In this document: positions 45,101 to 55,505 of the stretch, piece by piece | Layout: every line of letters begins with the position of its first letter | How positions within the stretch are numbered: position 1 is the first letter of the stretch | Assembly: GCA_001599915.1 (NCBI GenBank) | Contig: BCIG01000025.1 | Span: 1 to 64,000 of the forward strand | Reading direction: 5' to 3' | DNA from: Symbiotaphrina buchneri | Lineage: Eukaryota > Ascomycota > Symbiotaphrinales > Symbiotaphrinaceae | Length of the DNA stretch: 64,000 bases | Translations under genes and position numbers: made by a program | Notes under the pieces: model-generated | Databases searched by the model: none | What the model was told of the DNA's origin: nothing | The model's input: the letters and a program-made list of their open reading frames with translations, nothing else

Positions 45101-47338
45101 GGCACGATACCAGTCTTCAGGATGACATCTGTAAAGGAACTTTGCTTCTTTATTACTGTTCAAAATGTTGTTCAAGGAGAAACAAGTTGTATTACTGTTA
45201 GCATGTAGGATTATGCTTCTTATCGTAATAAGCATCGAGATGCTCCTTGTGTGCATTTCTACCGTAATTAGCATATTTTCACATGATAAGATGCAGTTCC
45301 TTACCCCTTGCTGGTAGTCCTTGCATAAATGCGTAAAGTGACACCAGTAGCCCAGTATACATCTGTATCGTTCGAGGTGAAAGGGACAAATGGTATTCAA
45401 CAGCTCGATGTAGTCTTCTTCCTCGATCGGCGACGTCGTGAACGCCTCCTCCTCGTCCGAGTGGCCAGCGACGCCTATATTTTTCTTTTCGCTGCTTCGA
45501 CTTTGCTGCTTGCAGTCTCCTGCACAACGCTTGGACCACTCCAACAGGCACCTGTACCACATTTCTCGGGAATTTGGTAAAGAGCCTTTTCCGAAGCTTG
45601 CTTCCGTGAAAGCAAGCAGAATACTCCCCGCCAACAGATTCTGCGCAGATGGCGGTGTATGCTGAGCAGGTAGGATGGCATCGGAAGGATCGGTCTCTTA
45701 CAGGCTTGCTTCTATCACACTTCTGGCTAAGGTTATTGCAAATCGAATCTCGAGCAGATTTCGTCACCGTGAGACAGCGGAGCACTTGCTCTGGAACTTG
45801 AAGCTTATCTCTTCGCGAAGCAAATGATTGTTCATCGCCTGCCACTATCCTCCTCCTCGGCTGTGCCGACGTGACCGGAAGGTGTCTCCGGTTATGGTAA
45901 CAAATATCTGATAGGAGTTCGGTACGTCCAACTTGGGAATTGTGTGCTTGGATTGTAGCGTGCAAGACCTGTAGATGCCGCAAGGATAAATCCGTCCCCG
46001 GGTCCAAGCCGGGGCAAGAGTCGATTGTCCGGAGCCGGGGGTCCAGGCTGGAAACGCCACTTTCGTCCAGGAATTGATGTATATTCTCTCTCCCTTGGCG
46101 TGCAATCTTATTGCGAGGAGATTGAGTTTGACAGCGGACTTCGGCACTATAAAGGGGAGTGCCCAAGTGGGCAAGCAGCCGCCCACAAGGCACTCTGGGT
46201 CCTCAGTCTCGCGGAAAAGGAACATGTCTCCGACTTTGGCATCATGAAATTTCCGGGCAGGCAAATAATCTTTTGGGATGAGTCCCACCCATTGGTCGTC
46301 CTGGCCAAACTCGACAATGAATAGATCGACAAACAAATATTGTTTCCATCCGCCCATATTGCGGCCGCCACCCCTGCTGGTTGTCTTTGTTCAACTGTTC
46401 GTGCTGAGTGCCAGCCCAATGGCTGACTGAATTTGACATCAGCTGTAAGGAACAACATGTCACGACGTCTGGGTAGGGCATCTAGTAGGATACCCGTTGG
46501 ATTTCCATGCAGAGTGTTTTTCTCCGTACAGTCTATGACGAGGTCACACATTGAACCTTCAAACATACGAATCATTGGAACATTTGGACTCCCTTTGTGT
46601 ATTGTTTCGATAACACGATGTTCAGTCAAAAAGCTTGTTGCCGGTATCCTCAACTTTCAATGGTCAGCTAAATGCCACGTCCGCAGCGAGGAAGGACAAG
46701 TCTTGATGCATCCATATGCCATCGACTCGAGTAGAACGGAAGAGAAGCTGTGGGACAGGTATCCTCCATTGCGGATGGAAGTCCGAAATAGAGCTGGCGG
46801 ACCCGGTCATCTCGCGGTCGACAAAAGAGTAGGACGCACCAATATGCTTCAATGCTGTAGAGTAGAACTTGCCTATTCTACTATATCCCGTTACGGTTGC
46901 TGCTTTCCCAATCGTCAAAAGCACGACGAGCTGACCCGTCAAGCCCGAACCCGCCCACCGTTGACATTGCAGCGTCTGAAATGCGACCCGTCCATCATAG
47001 GCCATGCCAGTCGGAAGAGGTTGGCCGTTCGCCCTCCTTGTCCAACACGAGCCGGAACGCCAGGGCTAGGCAGACGCCATGGTGCTCGCCATCATCACCG
47101 TGACGAATTTAAATAATCTTGCAGCGTCAGCCAGATGTGCTGGTGGGCCGGTTGTGGTAAAACAGTGAAAGAAGCTTGGAAGGTTGTCGTAGATATCTAT
47201 ATCATTATATAAAGACGTAACATCAGATTCATATAAAGGAAGAACCACAACCAGGACAGCAAAACGAAGGAAGGGGTACCTTCTTTTATATCCGTTGCCC
47301 TACACTTGCTGCCCCGAAGGCGGCGGGTTCGCATGGTG

Positions 47339-47717
47339 TAGCAAACAACTACCCCTCACGCCAGCAGCAAACACTGCAATTAACAGCTGTTATAACTTGC
47401 GGGGCGGAGGTATGACTCAATCTAGGGGAAGGAAGAGTCATGGCTATGGTTATGCCGATGCGAGATGATGATTTGTGTGAGTTGATACATAGCAAACAAC
47501 GGGTTCAGCAGCTGGGTATCCGGCGATCTACAAATAATGATTCACGGCAGAGCAAGCCGGATTTTGAGTCATAGCAGCAGGTAGATCTATCTCATAGCCC
47601 CGCTTTATGTCAGAATATTTACTGTCTTTCATTGGAAACTGAAGAAATGCAGGTCTGAGTTCATCTAGGAGTTATTCCTTTCTGGTTGTTCATTCCTCGC
47701 ACGGCATAGCAAACAAC
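47339..47717. repeat. Three copies of TAGCAAACAAC
   Basis: The 11-mer occurs at 47339-47349, 47490-47500 and 47707-47717, all in the same orientation, in noncoding DNA. Spacing is 151 and 217 bases. Flanks are not alike, so it is not a simple tandem repeat. Confidence 0.7.
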
Positions 47718-48818
47718 CTGAGTACTGAACGAATCTCTCCATTTGTCTCCGGTCCGCCTGCGTATGCAGCCCTATGAGGACGTGTTTAAGTGCATCATGA
47801 GCTCATATCGCGTATGTTATATGTCAATTTTCAATACCGTGGTCGGCAGGAGGATAGTAATTAGGCCATTCAACCCGACGCCAGGCTCTGAATCAGGAGA
47901 GTCCTCTCAGTATAGTCAATCAAAAGCGGAATAATGGATCGGTTTCTAAAAACGCCCAGCAGCCACCTCCTCAGTCCCTGGGGGTGGCGGCGACGGGGTT
48001 GGAACGGGAAATGGTAGCGGCGGCAATTGGTCTGCCATATTCCCGTCTTGCAGAACCAGTCTATTCGTCAAACAGGGCGCTTGCATTACTGTCGAAACAA
48101 CCCCTCACAGTACGGCGAGAAAATGATCTACAACCGCCCGCCCGCTCGCTCGCAAGGCTAGCCCCTTTTCGACCCCCTGCTCAAACCCGCTGCATAGCCG
48201 CCAAGTTTTCAAACCACCGATACCCGTCCAATGCCCCAAGCCCGATAATCCGCGCCAACCTCGTCCACCGCCCGCCAATGCGCATGGAAAGAGCCTTGAA
48301 CGAAAGATCTACAGTCCAGTGACGCCCATCGGAAATTCACTTGCGAAACTCCCGATCGTGGCTGAGCTGTGCCTGTGCCTGGCGATGTCATCGCTCAGGG
48401 GCGGGCGGACCCGAGTGAAACCTAACGGTGAAAGCAGAAGGGTGGCTCATCTGGCTCGCGACAACAAAGGACGGAGGATCTCTGAGGGTATATATATTTG
48501 TTAACGGATGGGTTCACAGGAAATGGATAGTTCTTGAGAAGTACACATAAGACAGGACTTGATATCCACCGGCCGTATACGCAGGTTCTTTAGCGAAAAG
48601 TCCTCGTCAATCACCAGGAAAGCTATCTCTCATCCTGCTATCCCAAAACCAAGAAAGTACGCCCTTTCTCTTCCATGACCATTTCCAATCCCGAGGTTAC
48701 CATGTTCTAAATCACCACCATCAGGTCACTGAACCAGCTCTCCAACGAAGCCACCGCATCTCACCCATCAACCAACGCGACCGCTCCAAACCCTCCACTC
48801 CACTACCGACATCCAACC

Positions 48819-49130
48819 ATGATCCCCATGCTAATAATGTCCGCCGTACGCGGCCGCTCGCAGAAGAAAAAAGCCGCCGCCGCTTCCGAGGCCTCGTACG
48901 AGCAAGGCTACGTCGTCGGCGCCTCGTCAAACGCCAACCAGCAACAGCAAAGCGGCTGGGGCCGTACCCAGCAACAAGGAGCGCAATATCAACAAGGAGC
49001 AGGCCAATATGCGCCGCCGCCGGTCCCGACGTCGCGCAGAGAGGCCAGGAAGGAGAAGAGGGCGGCGAAGGGGAGGAGAGCGGGCGGGCTGGCGAGTGCA
49101 GCGCGGGCGCCGGTGGGGAGGACGTATTAG
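48819..49130 (+). CDS. Small Gln-rich hypothetical protein
   Basis: Open frame of 103 residues beginning MIPMLIMSAVRGRSQKKK. The centre is rich in Gln, Gly, Tyr and Ser (SSNANQQQQSGWG, then PPPVPTSRREARKEKR) and the end is basic. Codon use is GC-rich at third positions, like the real genes nearby. No domain is recognised. It would be largely disordered. The opposite strand also carries an open frame of similar length, which lowers confidence. A 5' exon further upstream is possible. Confidence 0.5.
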   Translation: MIPMLIMSAVRGRSQKKKAAAASEASYEQGYVVGASSNANQQQQSGWGRTQQQGAQYQQGAGQYAPPPVPTSRREARKEKRAAKGRRAGGLASAARAPVGRTY

Positions 49131-49397
49131 CTGAATCCATTCAATTTCATTGGGGGGTCTGGGATCGCGGGTGAAAGATCAGAGGTGGAAGACGGGGGGA
49201 GTTGAGGGCAGAGTTGTACGATAATCTCTATTCGGATCGTGCTTTGAATAAATTAACTGCAACGCCTTTATCCGCCCACCAGAAATAAGACGCCAAGTAA
49301 ATACCAGAACCCTTTTTGCCTACTCAATGGAGCATATCCAATGACAGAACAAGGAAGAAAGAAACAAGCCGTACTAGACCGAGACACAGCAATTCAA

Positions 49398-50768
49398 TCA
49401 GATTCCAGCTTCCACCTCGCTATCAAACACCTTCTCTCCAGACTTCCACACCTGGTCCACGACCAACTTCTTCGTCCCATCCTCACCGACCTGCTCATCC
49501 AGGACAACCAGATCCGCATCCGCATCCGGCTCCAAGGACCCCTTGACGCCCTGGAGACCTAGCATGCGGGCAGGGGTGGCCGTGACAGCCTTCAGCGCCT
49601 GCGCGACAGGCTCGCCGCTCCAATTCCAGAAATTCGTGACGCACTCGAGCAGCGTGACCGTGCTGCCAGCGATCTTATCGGGCACGCGCTCGAGGGTAAG
49701 AAACGCACCCTTCTTGACGATGCGGTCGCCATTAGTCCAGTCATAGACGCCGTCGGGCAGGCCGACCAGGTGCATAGCGTCAGTCACCAGGATGAAGCCG
49801 TCCGGGTGGGCGTTGAAGGCGATCTTGACGCTCGTCGGGTGCAGGTGGATGCCGTCGGCGATGATGCCGAAGAACGGGCGGGCGACGCCCTCGGCCTTGC
49901 CCAGCAGCCCGAAGACGCCCGGGTTGCGGTGGTGCAGCGGGCGCATGGCGTTGAAGAGGTGCGTGACCATGGTCGCGCCGGCGTCGATGGCCGTGCTGGC
50001 TTCTTCGTAGGTCGCTTCGCTGTGCCCGATGCTGAAGATGATGTTGTGCGAGACGATGGACGGGATCGCGGACATTATCCCTGCCACTTCGGGCGCCGCG
50101 GTGATGACCCTGATGTTGGGGAGGTTGGAGGTCCCGTAGCAGGTTTCGAAGGAGGAGAAGCCGTCCGGTGCGGAGAGCAGCACGGATGGATTGTGGATGC
50201 CGCTTTTGGTGGGCGAGAGGAATGGCCCTTCGCAGTGTGCGCCGAGGGATTCGCAGCCGGAGTCGGACAGGCGGGATGAGCCAGAGGGACCGAGATAGGG
50301 CAGGACCTTGTACCGATGAATCACCGTCCATGCTGGCAGAGGAGGTTCATAGGTTATTTAACTCACTTTGTGGTAAACATCACTTGTCTGGCTCGTCACC
50401 GTCGGCACATAGCTCGTAAGACCCGTTCGCACTAACTGGCGATTGACGCGCTGCAGCTCCTTGCCATATGTCATCATGTCGCCGTCCTCCGGCAGAATAG
50501 AAAAGTTCATCCCAAAAGCGCCATTCAGCTGCACGTCGATCAACCCTGTCGATAGGATCCGCCCCTTCAGATCTACGATTGTGTCCGGGACTACATGGTG
50601 CTCGTAGAACGCGGCTTGACTCCGCACGATCTTGCCCGTCGACGACGACACCCACAGATCTTGCTCCACGAGCTGGTCGCCCAGGAGGATGCGCCCGTTG
50701 GTGAATTTCGTCATGGTCGCTTTCCGCGGAACGGGCGTCGAGGAAGCCTGCCCGGTCGCTGAAGGCAT
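49398..50768 (-). CDS. dac1: N-acetylglucosamine-6-phosphate deacetylase
   Basis: Two exons (50768-50367, 50306-49398), 436 residues, the family length. The enzyme removes acetate from GlcNAc-6-phosphate to give glucosamine-6-phosphate. Amidohydrolase landmarks are visible: GLIDVQLNGAFG, AHCEGPFLSP (the metal-binding Glu region), SIGHSEATYEEA and HLFNAMRPLHHRNPG (metal histidines), and LVTDAMHLVGLPDG (catalytic Asp). It stands divergent from the GH3-GNAT gene across a 1 kb promoter region and close to the Ndt80-type regulator, hexokinase and carrier. This is the fungal GlcNAc cluster arrangement described in Trichoderma reesei, where the gene is called dac1; the bacterial name is nagA. Confidence 0.95.
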
Positions 50769-51813
50769 GGCGGCGACGAGGTGTAAGGAATGAGGGGCGT
50801 CGAGAGCGATAAGTGGCGGTCTAGTCTAGAGATTGCCGTGGACAGGCTCACATCCAAAAAGATGAGGACTTTTGAGAAGCAGATACAAAAATTAAAAAGT
50901 CGATATCGTTACAAAAGTCCTGTGGCCAAGGAAGAGACCGACACTCCGAAGAAAATCCGCGGCAGCAGGGTGGTGAAAAGGATTTGACATCATCCCACCA
51001 TGCAACAATTCCACGCGCGTCCAATCTGCACCCGCCGCCGTGGGAAGGCGCGGGAATCAGATTAGCTGATAGGAATTACCCTTTCCCAGCCCGATAGGCA
51101 AATGGTACCCGCGCTACTGCACCTCACATGTTCTCGCCGCGCAGATTTTGCTTTGCCCATCAACCGTGTGCGCTTAGCGAGGAATCAAGGCCTTATCCAG
51201 TCGTTATCGCCCCGCTGATGCCCGTGTGCACGGAAGCCGCTGCGATTAGCGGAAGCGAAAGGTAGCATGTAACGTTGCTAGAGTGCGATTTCTCGCCCGC
51301 CGTAGTTCTGGGTTAGGGAGGTACGGATGTGACCTCGGGGTGGTTGAAATGATGGTATTAACTGTAATTACGGAAATGTAGTCAGTTTCCCAAGGCTTAC
51401 GGGACTATCCCGTGGTTTGCAATGTTTGCCCACGTTGCAGCTCACGTGCTTTCTCCTTTCCCCACTTCTGTTTTCGGCGATTACAATCAAAGCCCCCAGC
51501 GGCTCTTCCTCGCTTAGCATCGGCACCATGTCGGCTTCCTTCCGGCCCAGACCACGGCGCCAACTAGGGTCTGTTCCGAACATCACTTCGTGCTCTGTTA
51601 AGACATCTCACGTGCTACCAGTAAGCAAACATTGACAGCTGGACTGTGCCATGTCCGTGGCCAATGGAGATATGACGAAGTGACGACGGGATAAGCGATA
51701 CGACCTGACTTTGGAAAAGGCGGAATGCATACGGTCTTATCAAATGATGCAGCATTATTGCATCCTACTTGTCTCCTCGAGGTCGATAAGGACCTGACGC
51801 AGCACCAACACCG
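50769..51813. promoter_or_regulatory. Divergent promoter, deacetylase / GH3-GNAT
   Basis: 1.05 kb shared upstream region of two GlcNAc cluster genes, hence the expected site of Ndt80-type regulator binding. I did not find a convincing cluster of Ndt80-like elements by eye. A short open frame at 50790-50987 has no signature and is not called. Confidence 0.5.
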
Positions 51814-54624
51814 ATGAATAGTAGTGCCACCATGTCATTCTCCGAGTCCGACGGCCTCGATCCCGTCTGGGATGATGTCGACCGCTCTATGGGCCAACTG
51901 TTCATGATGGGCTGGGACGGGACCGTCGTGACGCCTCAGATCCGCCAACTGATCGAGGAGCAGTACCTGGGCAACATCATCTTGACGGCCAAGAACCTTC
52001 GGTCCGCCGACGAGACAGCACGGCTGGTACACGAGCTGCAGACCATCGCTTTCAACGCCGGACATCCTGTTCCATTAGCGATAGCGTTGGATCAGGAGAA
52101 CGGCGGCGTCAACAGCCTGTTTGATGAGAAGATGATCAGACAGTTTCCGAGTGCTATGGGCATCGCAGCGTCAGGAAGTCAGGAGCTGGCGTTCGAGGTG
52201 GCCAAGGCGACGGCTGAGGAAGTCGGCGCTGTTGGCGTCAACTGGATCCTGGGACCGGTTATGGATGTGCTCACGAATGCGAGGAATCAGCCGTTGGGCG
52301 TTAGGACCACCGGTGATGACCCGCAAGAGGTTAGCCAGTACGCGGTTTCGTTCATGAAGGGCTATAAGGAAGCCGGGCTGGTGACTTGTGGGAAACATTT
52401 TCCGTCCTATGGCAACTTGGAGTTTCTGGGAGCGACGACGTTGGATGTTCCGATTATCACAGCGAGCATTGAACAACTAGGACTGAGCGCACTGATTCCG
52501 TTCAGAAATGCTATTGGAGCTGGCGTGGATGCCATCATGGTCGGTGGATGTGCAATGGTCAATCCTGGGATGAACGTTATGCACGCATGCCTCAGCGAAC
52601 AGGTCGTGGACGAACTTCTGCGGAAAGACCTCGGCTTTGATGGTGTTGTTGTTTCAGAATGTTTGGAAATGGATGCACTCAGTCACAACATAGGCGTGGC
52701 TGGTGGCACTGTCATGGCCGTCAAAGCAGGGTGTGACTGCGTCCTCTTATGCCGCTCTTTCTCCGTCCAACAGGAAGCCATCGCCGGCTTGAAGCTAGGT
52801 GTCGAAAATGGGATGATATCTATGGAGCGGATTCGCAAGTCCCTAAGACGAGTATTACAACTCAAGTCAAAGTGCACATCCTGGGAGAAGGCGCTGAATC
52901 AACCTGGCATCGACTACCTGAGCATCCTGCAACCTTCTCATATGGAATTATCTATGAGGGCCTACAACAATTCGATCACAGTTGTGCGCGATAAAAATCA
53001 TCTATTACCCCTTTCAAACACTCTTGACCCCGATGAAGAACTCCTACTATTAACACCTCTACTTCAACCTCTAGCGGCCTCAGCAGCAAGTCAGGCGTTG
53101 GCTCATGGGACAGCAACGGCTGACCCTGCAAAGCTGGAACAGAACGCGTCCGTGATGAGTGGCGAGGGCGTTTTCAGAGAGCTGGGACGGTCCTTGGCTC
53201 GACAGCGGAACGGCCGGGTTCTACATACCTCTTATACTGCCAACGGCGTCCGACCCGTCCATGAGAACCTAATGGAACGAGCTGCAGCCGTCATCCTCGT
53301 TACTGCCGACGCCAATCGCAACCTCTACCAAAATGGCTTTACGAAACACATCGCCATGATCTGCAACATGCAAGCATCTGGCATCGGAGAAAAGCGCTCT
53401 AAACCGCTGATTGTGATCTCCGTGAGCTCTCCATACGACTTTGCCATGGACCAATCCATCGGCACATATATTTGCACTTATGACTACACCGAGACAGCTC
53501 TGGCGGCTCTGGTCAAGGTGCTCTACGGGGCGATTGCTCCTACAGGCATGTTGCCTGGCACTATGTCACACAGTCAGAAAGTCAACCCATCACGACAGCA
53601 CTGGCTGGTTGAAAACTGGCTTGAGAAGCGTGACAGCAAGGCCCTTGATGCTCTTATTGCTGCCGTGGTCAACGGGACACCGCCTCAACAACGATCCGAG
53701 CTGTCCCGTTCCAACACGTCGACGTTCCTTCTTCGCGATGCGGGTGTTGAAGAAGCACATTTTGTCGTTCGCAACAGCAGTACCCAAGCCCTGTATGGCT
53801 TCTGTGCAACGTACTACTATCCGTCGATGGGTACCGGCATCATCGGTGCCCTCTTCGTCGATCCCGCCAAACGAAAGCTCTCGATCGGACACAGTCTGCA
53901 CACCCGCGCAGTGCGAGCTCTGCTCCAAAAACCCAATATCCGCAAACTGCAGCTGGGCGCTCGGCTTCCGCATCTCTACTTGGGCGTGCCCACAGACGAG
54001 GTCGTCGGGCGGACGCGCATGGAACGCTGGTTCACGACACGCGGCTGGGATCGGGCCGTATCGAAGCCTATCCGAAGCATGGTAGTACGGAACCTGACGG
54101 CTTGGACGCCGCCAGAAGGGTTAGTGCGGAAACTGCAGAGCGCGGGGTGGGAGTTCGATCTGGTGCAGGGCACGGCGCATGCGGACGCGGTGCTGCAGCA
54201 TGTCCAGGCCGAGAACCCGCGCCCGGAAGTTGTCGAGCTGTATCGACGAGCGCTACAGGAAGCGAAGACGCCATGCAGTATCATCCGCGCGAAGAAACCT
54301 GGTGGTGGAGCTGTGGTGGGGACGGTGGTCTTGTGTAGTGCTGAAGCGGATGTGGCGCGGTATTTACCTGTGCTACGGGACGGGCTGGATGTAGGCGATG
54401 GGCTTTTGAGTCCTGTTGTGGCTGCGAGCGTGCCGGATGCGAAGACGTTACTCCAGGGATTGGTTCTTTTGGGAATCAGGCAGGTCAGGGCAAGGGGAGG
54501 GATCGCTTGTATGATGGATTGTGTCGAGGGAGATGGCCATTTCGAGCTCTTGAGCAAGATGGGATGGGTCACGCTGCATAGCTTCGAGGAAATGTCTTGT
54601 GAGGCGCAGAAGGTGAGTCCTTAG
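51814..54624 (+). CDS. nag3: Bimodular GH3 (NagZ-type) / GNAT protein of the GlcNAc cluster
   Basis: 936 residues. Residues ~15-370 are a GH3 beta-N-acetylglucosaminidase-like barrel (LFMMGWDG, ALDQENGGVNSLF, NWILGPVMDVLTN, CGKHFPSYG, GFDGVVVSECLEMDAL). Residues ~370-600 are the second GH3 domain. Residues ~640-930 form a GNAT-like acetyltransferase region (YPSMGTGIIGALFVDPAKRKLSIGHSLHTRAV, an acetyl-CoA-binding pattern). This GH3-GNAT layout matches NAG3 of the Trichoderma GlcNAc cluster. Two oddities occur. The Asp-His dyad that normally follows KHFPGHG is absent, and the nucleophile position (SDD in NagZ) reads SE with glutamate at residue ~282. The annotated stop overlaps a good donor (AAG/GTGAGT at 54613); a 52 bp intron to 54664 would give another end at 54688. 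Confidence 0.9.
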   Translation: MNSSATMSFSESDGLDPVWDDVDRSMGQLFMMGWDGTVVTPQIRQLIEEQYLGNIILTAKNLRSADETARLVHELQTIAFNAGHPVPLAIALDQENGGVNSLFDEKMIRQFPSAMGIAASGSQELAFEVAKATAEEVGAVGVNWILGPVMDVLTNARNQPLGVRTTGDDPQEVSQYAVSFMKGYKEAGLVTCGKHFPSYGNLEFLGATTLDVPIITASIEQLGLSALIPFRNAIGAGVDAIMVGGCAMVNPGMNVMHACLSEQVVDELLRKDLGFDGVVVSECLEMDALSHNIGVAGGTVMAVKAGCDCVLLCRSFSVQQEAIAGLKLGVENGMISMERIRKSLRRVLQLKSKCTSWEKALNQPGIDYLSILQPSHMELSMRAYNNSITVVRDKNHLLPLSNTLDPDEELLLLTPLLQPLAASAASQALAHGTATADPAKLEQNASVMSGEGVFRELGRSLARQRNGRVLHTSYTANGVRPVHENLMERAAAVILVTADANRNLYQNGFTKHIAMICNMQASGIGEKRSKPLIVISVSSPYDFAMDQSIGTYICTYDYTETALAALVKVLYGAIAPTGMLPGTMSHSQKVNPSRQHWLVENWLEKRDSKALDALIAAVVNGTPPQQRSELSRSNTSTFLLRDAGVEEAHFVVRNSSTQALYGFCATYYYPSMGTGIIGALFVDPAKRKLSIGHSLHTRAVRALLQKPNIRKLQLGARLPHLYLGVPTDEVVGRTRMERWFTTRGWDRAVSKPIRSMVVRNLTAWTPPEGLVRKLQSAGWEFDLVQGTAHADAVLQHVQAENPRPEVVELYRRALQEAKTPCSIIRAKKPGGGAVVGTVVLCSAEADVARYLPVLRDGLDVGDGLLSPVVAASVPDAKTLLQGLVLLGIRQVRARGGIACMMDCVEGDGHFELLSKMGWVTLHSFEEMSCEAQKVSP

Positions 54625-55505
54625 ATGAGCCTTTGGTTGACTGCGGTGGCTGATGCTTGCAAAGTGGAGTGACGGACCTACTCTGTGATGCTGTCCAGAG
54701 TTGGACCAACAAGGGTTGTTTGACGGTAGTCAGTAATGGCACGCCCCTCTCATCTATTCGCATGTATCGTACCCATCTGTCCACGCATCGATCGTATTTC
54801 ATCTATCCGGTTAATCTCCGCGCGATATAGGAACCTAATCGATCAATCAATAGCCTGACCCAAGAGGGACCAGGACAATATATGTCAGATTTATCCTTAT
54901 CATATCTATCTGTATATCTACATCGAACCGTATCTCATCTACCCGCATCATCTCTATGAATAATGGACTAATTAATTGATCGATCGATTAATTAAACAAT
55001 CCAAGACAGCATCTTATACATATCCGTATATCTATCCGCATATCTCATCTATCTGCGTCATATCATATCTATCGATATCGTATCTCATACAGTGATGAAA
55101 TGTAAGGCACCATCCAGCACACACGGTGATTTCTTGTTTGACAACTTATTGGAGACACTTTTGCCCTTGGTAAGACAAGGGCGCCAAATCCCACGTGGTT
55201 ACCATCTGATCTGGGGTTCTACGATGACGCCGGCATCCATGTGACCGATTAGTGTCCAGTCTAGACACTGTGCACTTCTTCCACGCAGTTTGATCTGAAG
55301 CAAAATACGCGGGACGCCTAATTCATCTGTGTGCAACCAATCCTGAGACCCTGTAATGCGTGATACTATACGCCCTTAAATACGTGGCAGCAGTTTCAGA
55401 CACAAAGCCATCGCTTGAGATGCTCAGTGAAGTCGTAATTATAGAAAAAGTCGAAGCCATATCTCGTGCGACGCAAACAGCAGGAGATCATGTGAGAGGC
55501 AGACA
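54625..55505. repeat. Intergenic with TATC-rich low-complexity DNA
   Basis: 881 bp between the GH3-GNAT gene and the Ndt80-type regulator. Positions about 54885-55095 are built from irregular TATC/CATC units (TATCTATC, CATATCTC, TATCGATA). Inside, at about 54968-54994, lies a near-perfect AT-rich palindrome around ATCGATCGAT. No gene is present. Confidence 0.7.

Larger units (their letters stand above)
43846..48818. other. Gene-poor, probably degenerate 5 kb region
   Basis: No intact gene is supported. Compared with flanks the codon-like GC bias is lost and TA-rich stretches occur, as near 45140-45300. One methyltransferase-like fragment lies on the minus strand (listed separately). Three copies of an 11-mer are listed separately. 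A TATA-like run (TATATATAT) at 48489-48497 could belong to the small gene at 48819. RIP-like decay is possible but was not measured. Confidence 0.45.

Noticed and set aside
46147-47005. Minus-strand open frames with weak resemblance to a quinone-reductase or enoyl-reductase nucleotide-binding block
   Set aside because: No complete motif, frame shifts between pieces and no splice logic. The likeness may be chance.
48721-49140. Minus-strand frame opposite the small Gln-rich gene
   Set aside because: Shadow frame; the plus strand has the more protein-like composition and a plausible start.
50790-50987. Lys-rich 65-codon frame in the divergent GlcNAc promoter
   Set aside because: Too short, no conservation signal visible, lies in promoter DNA.
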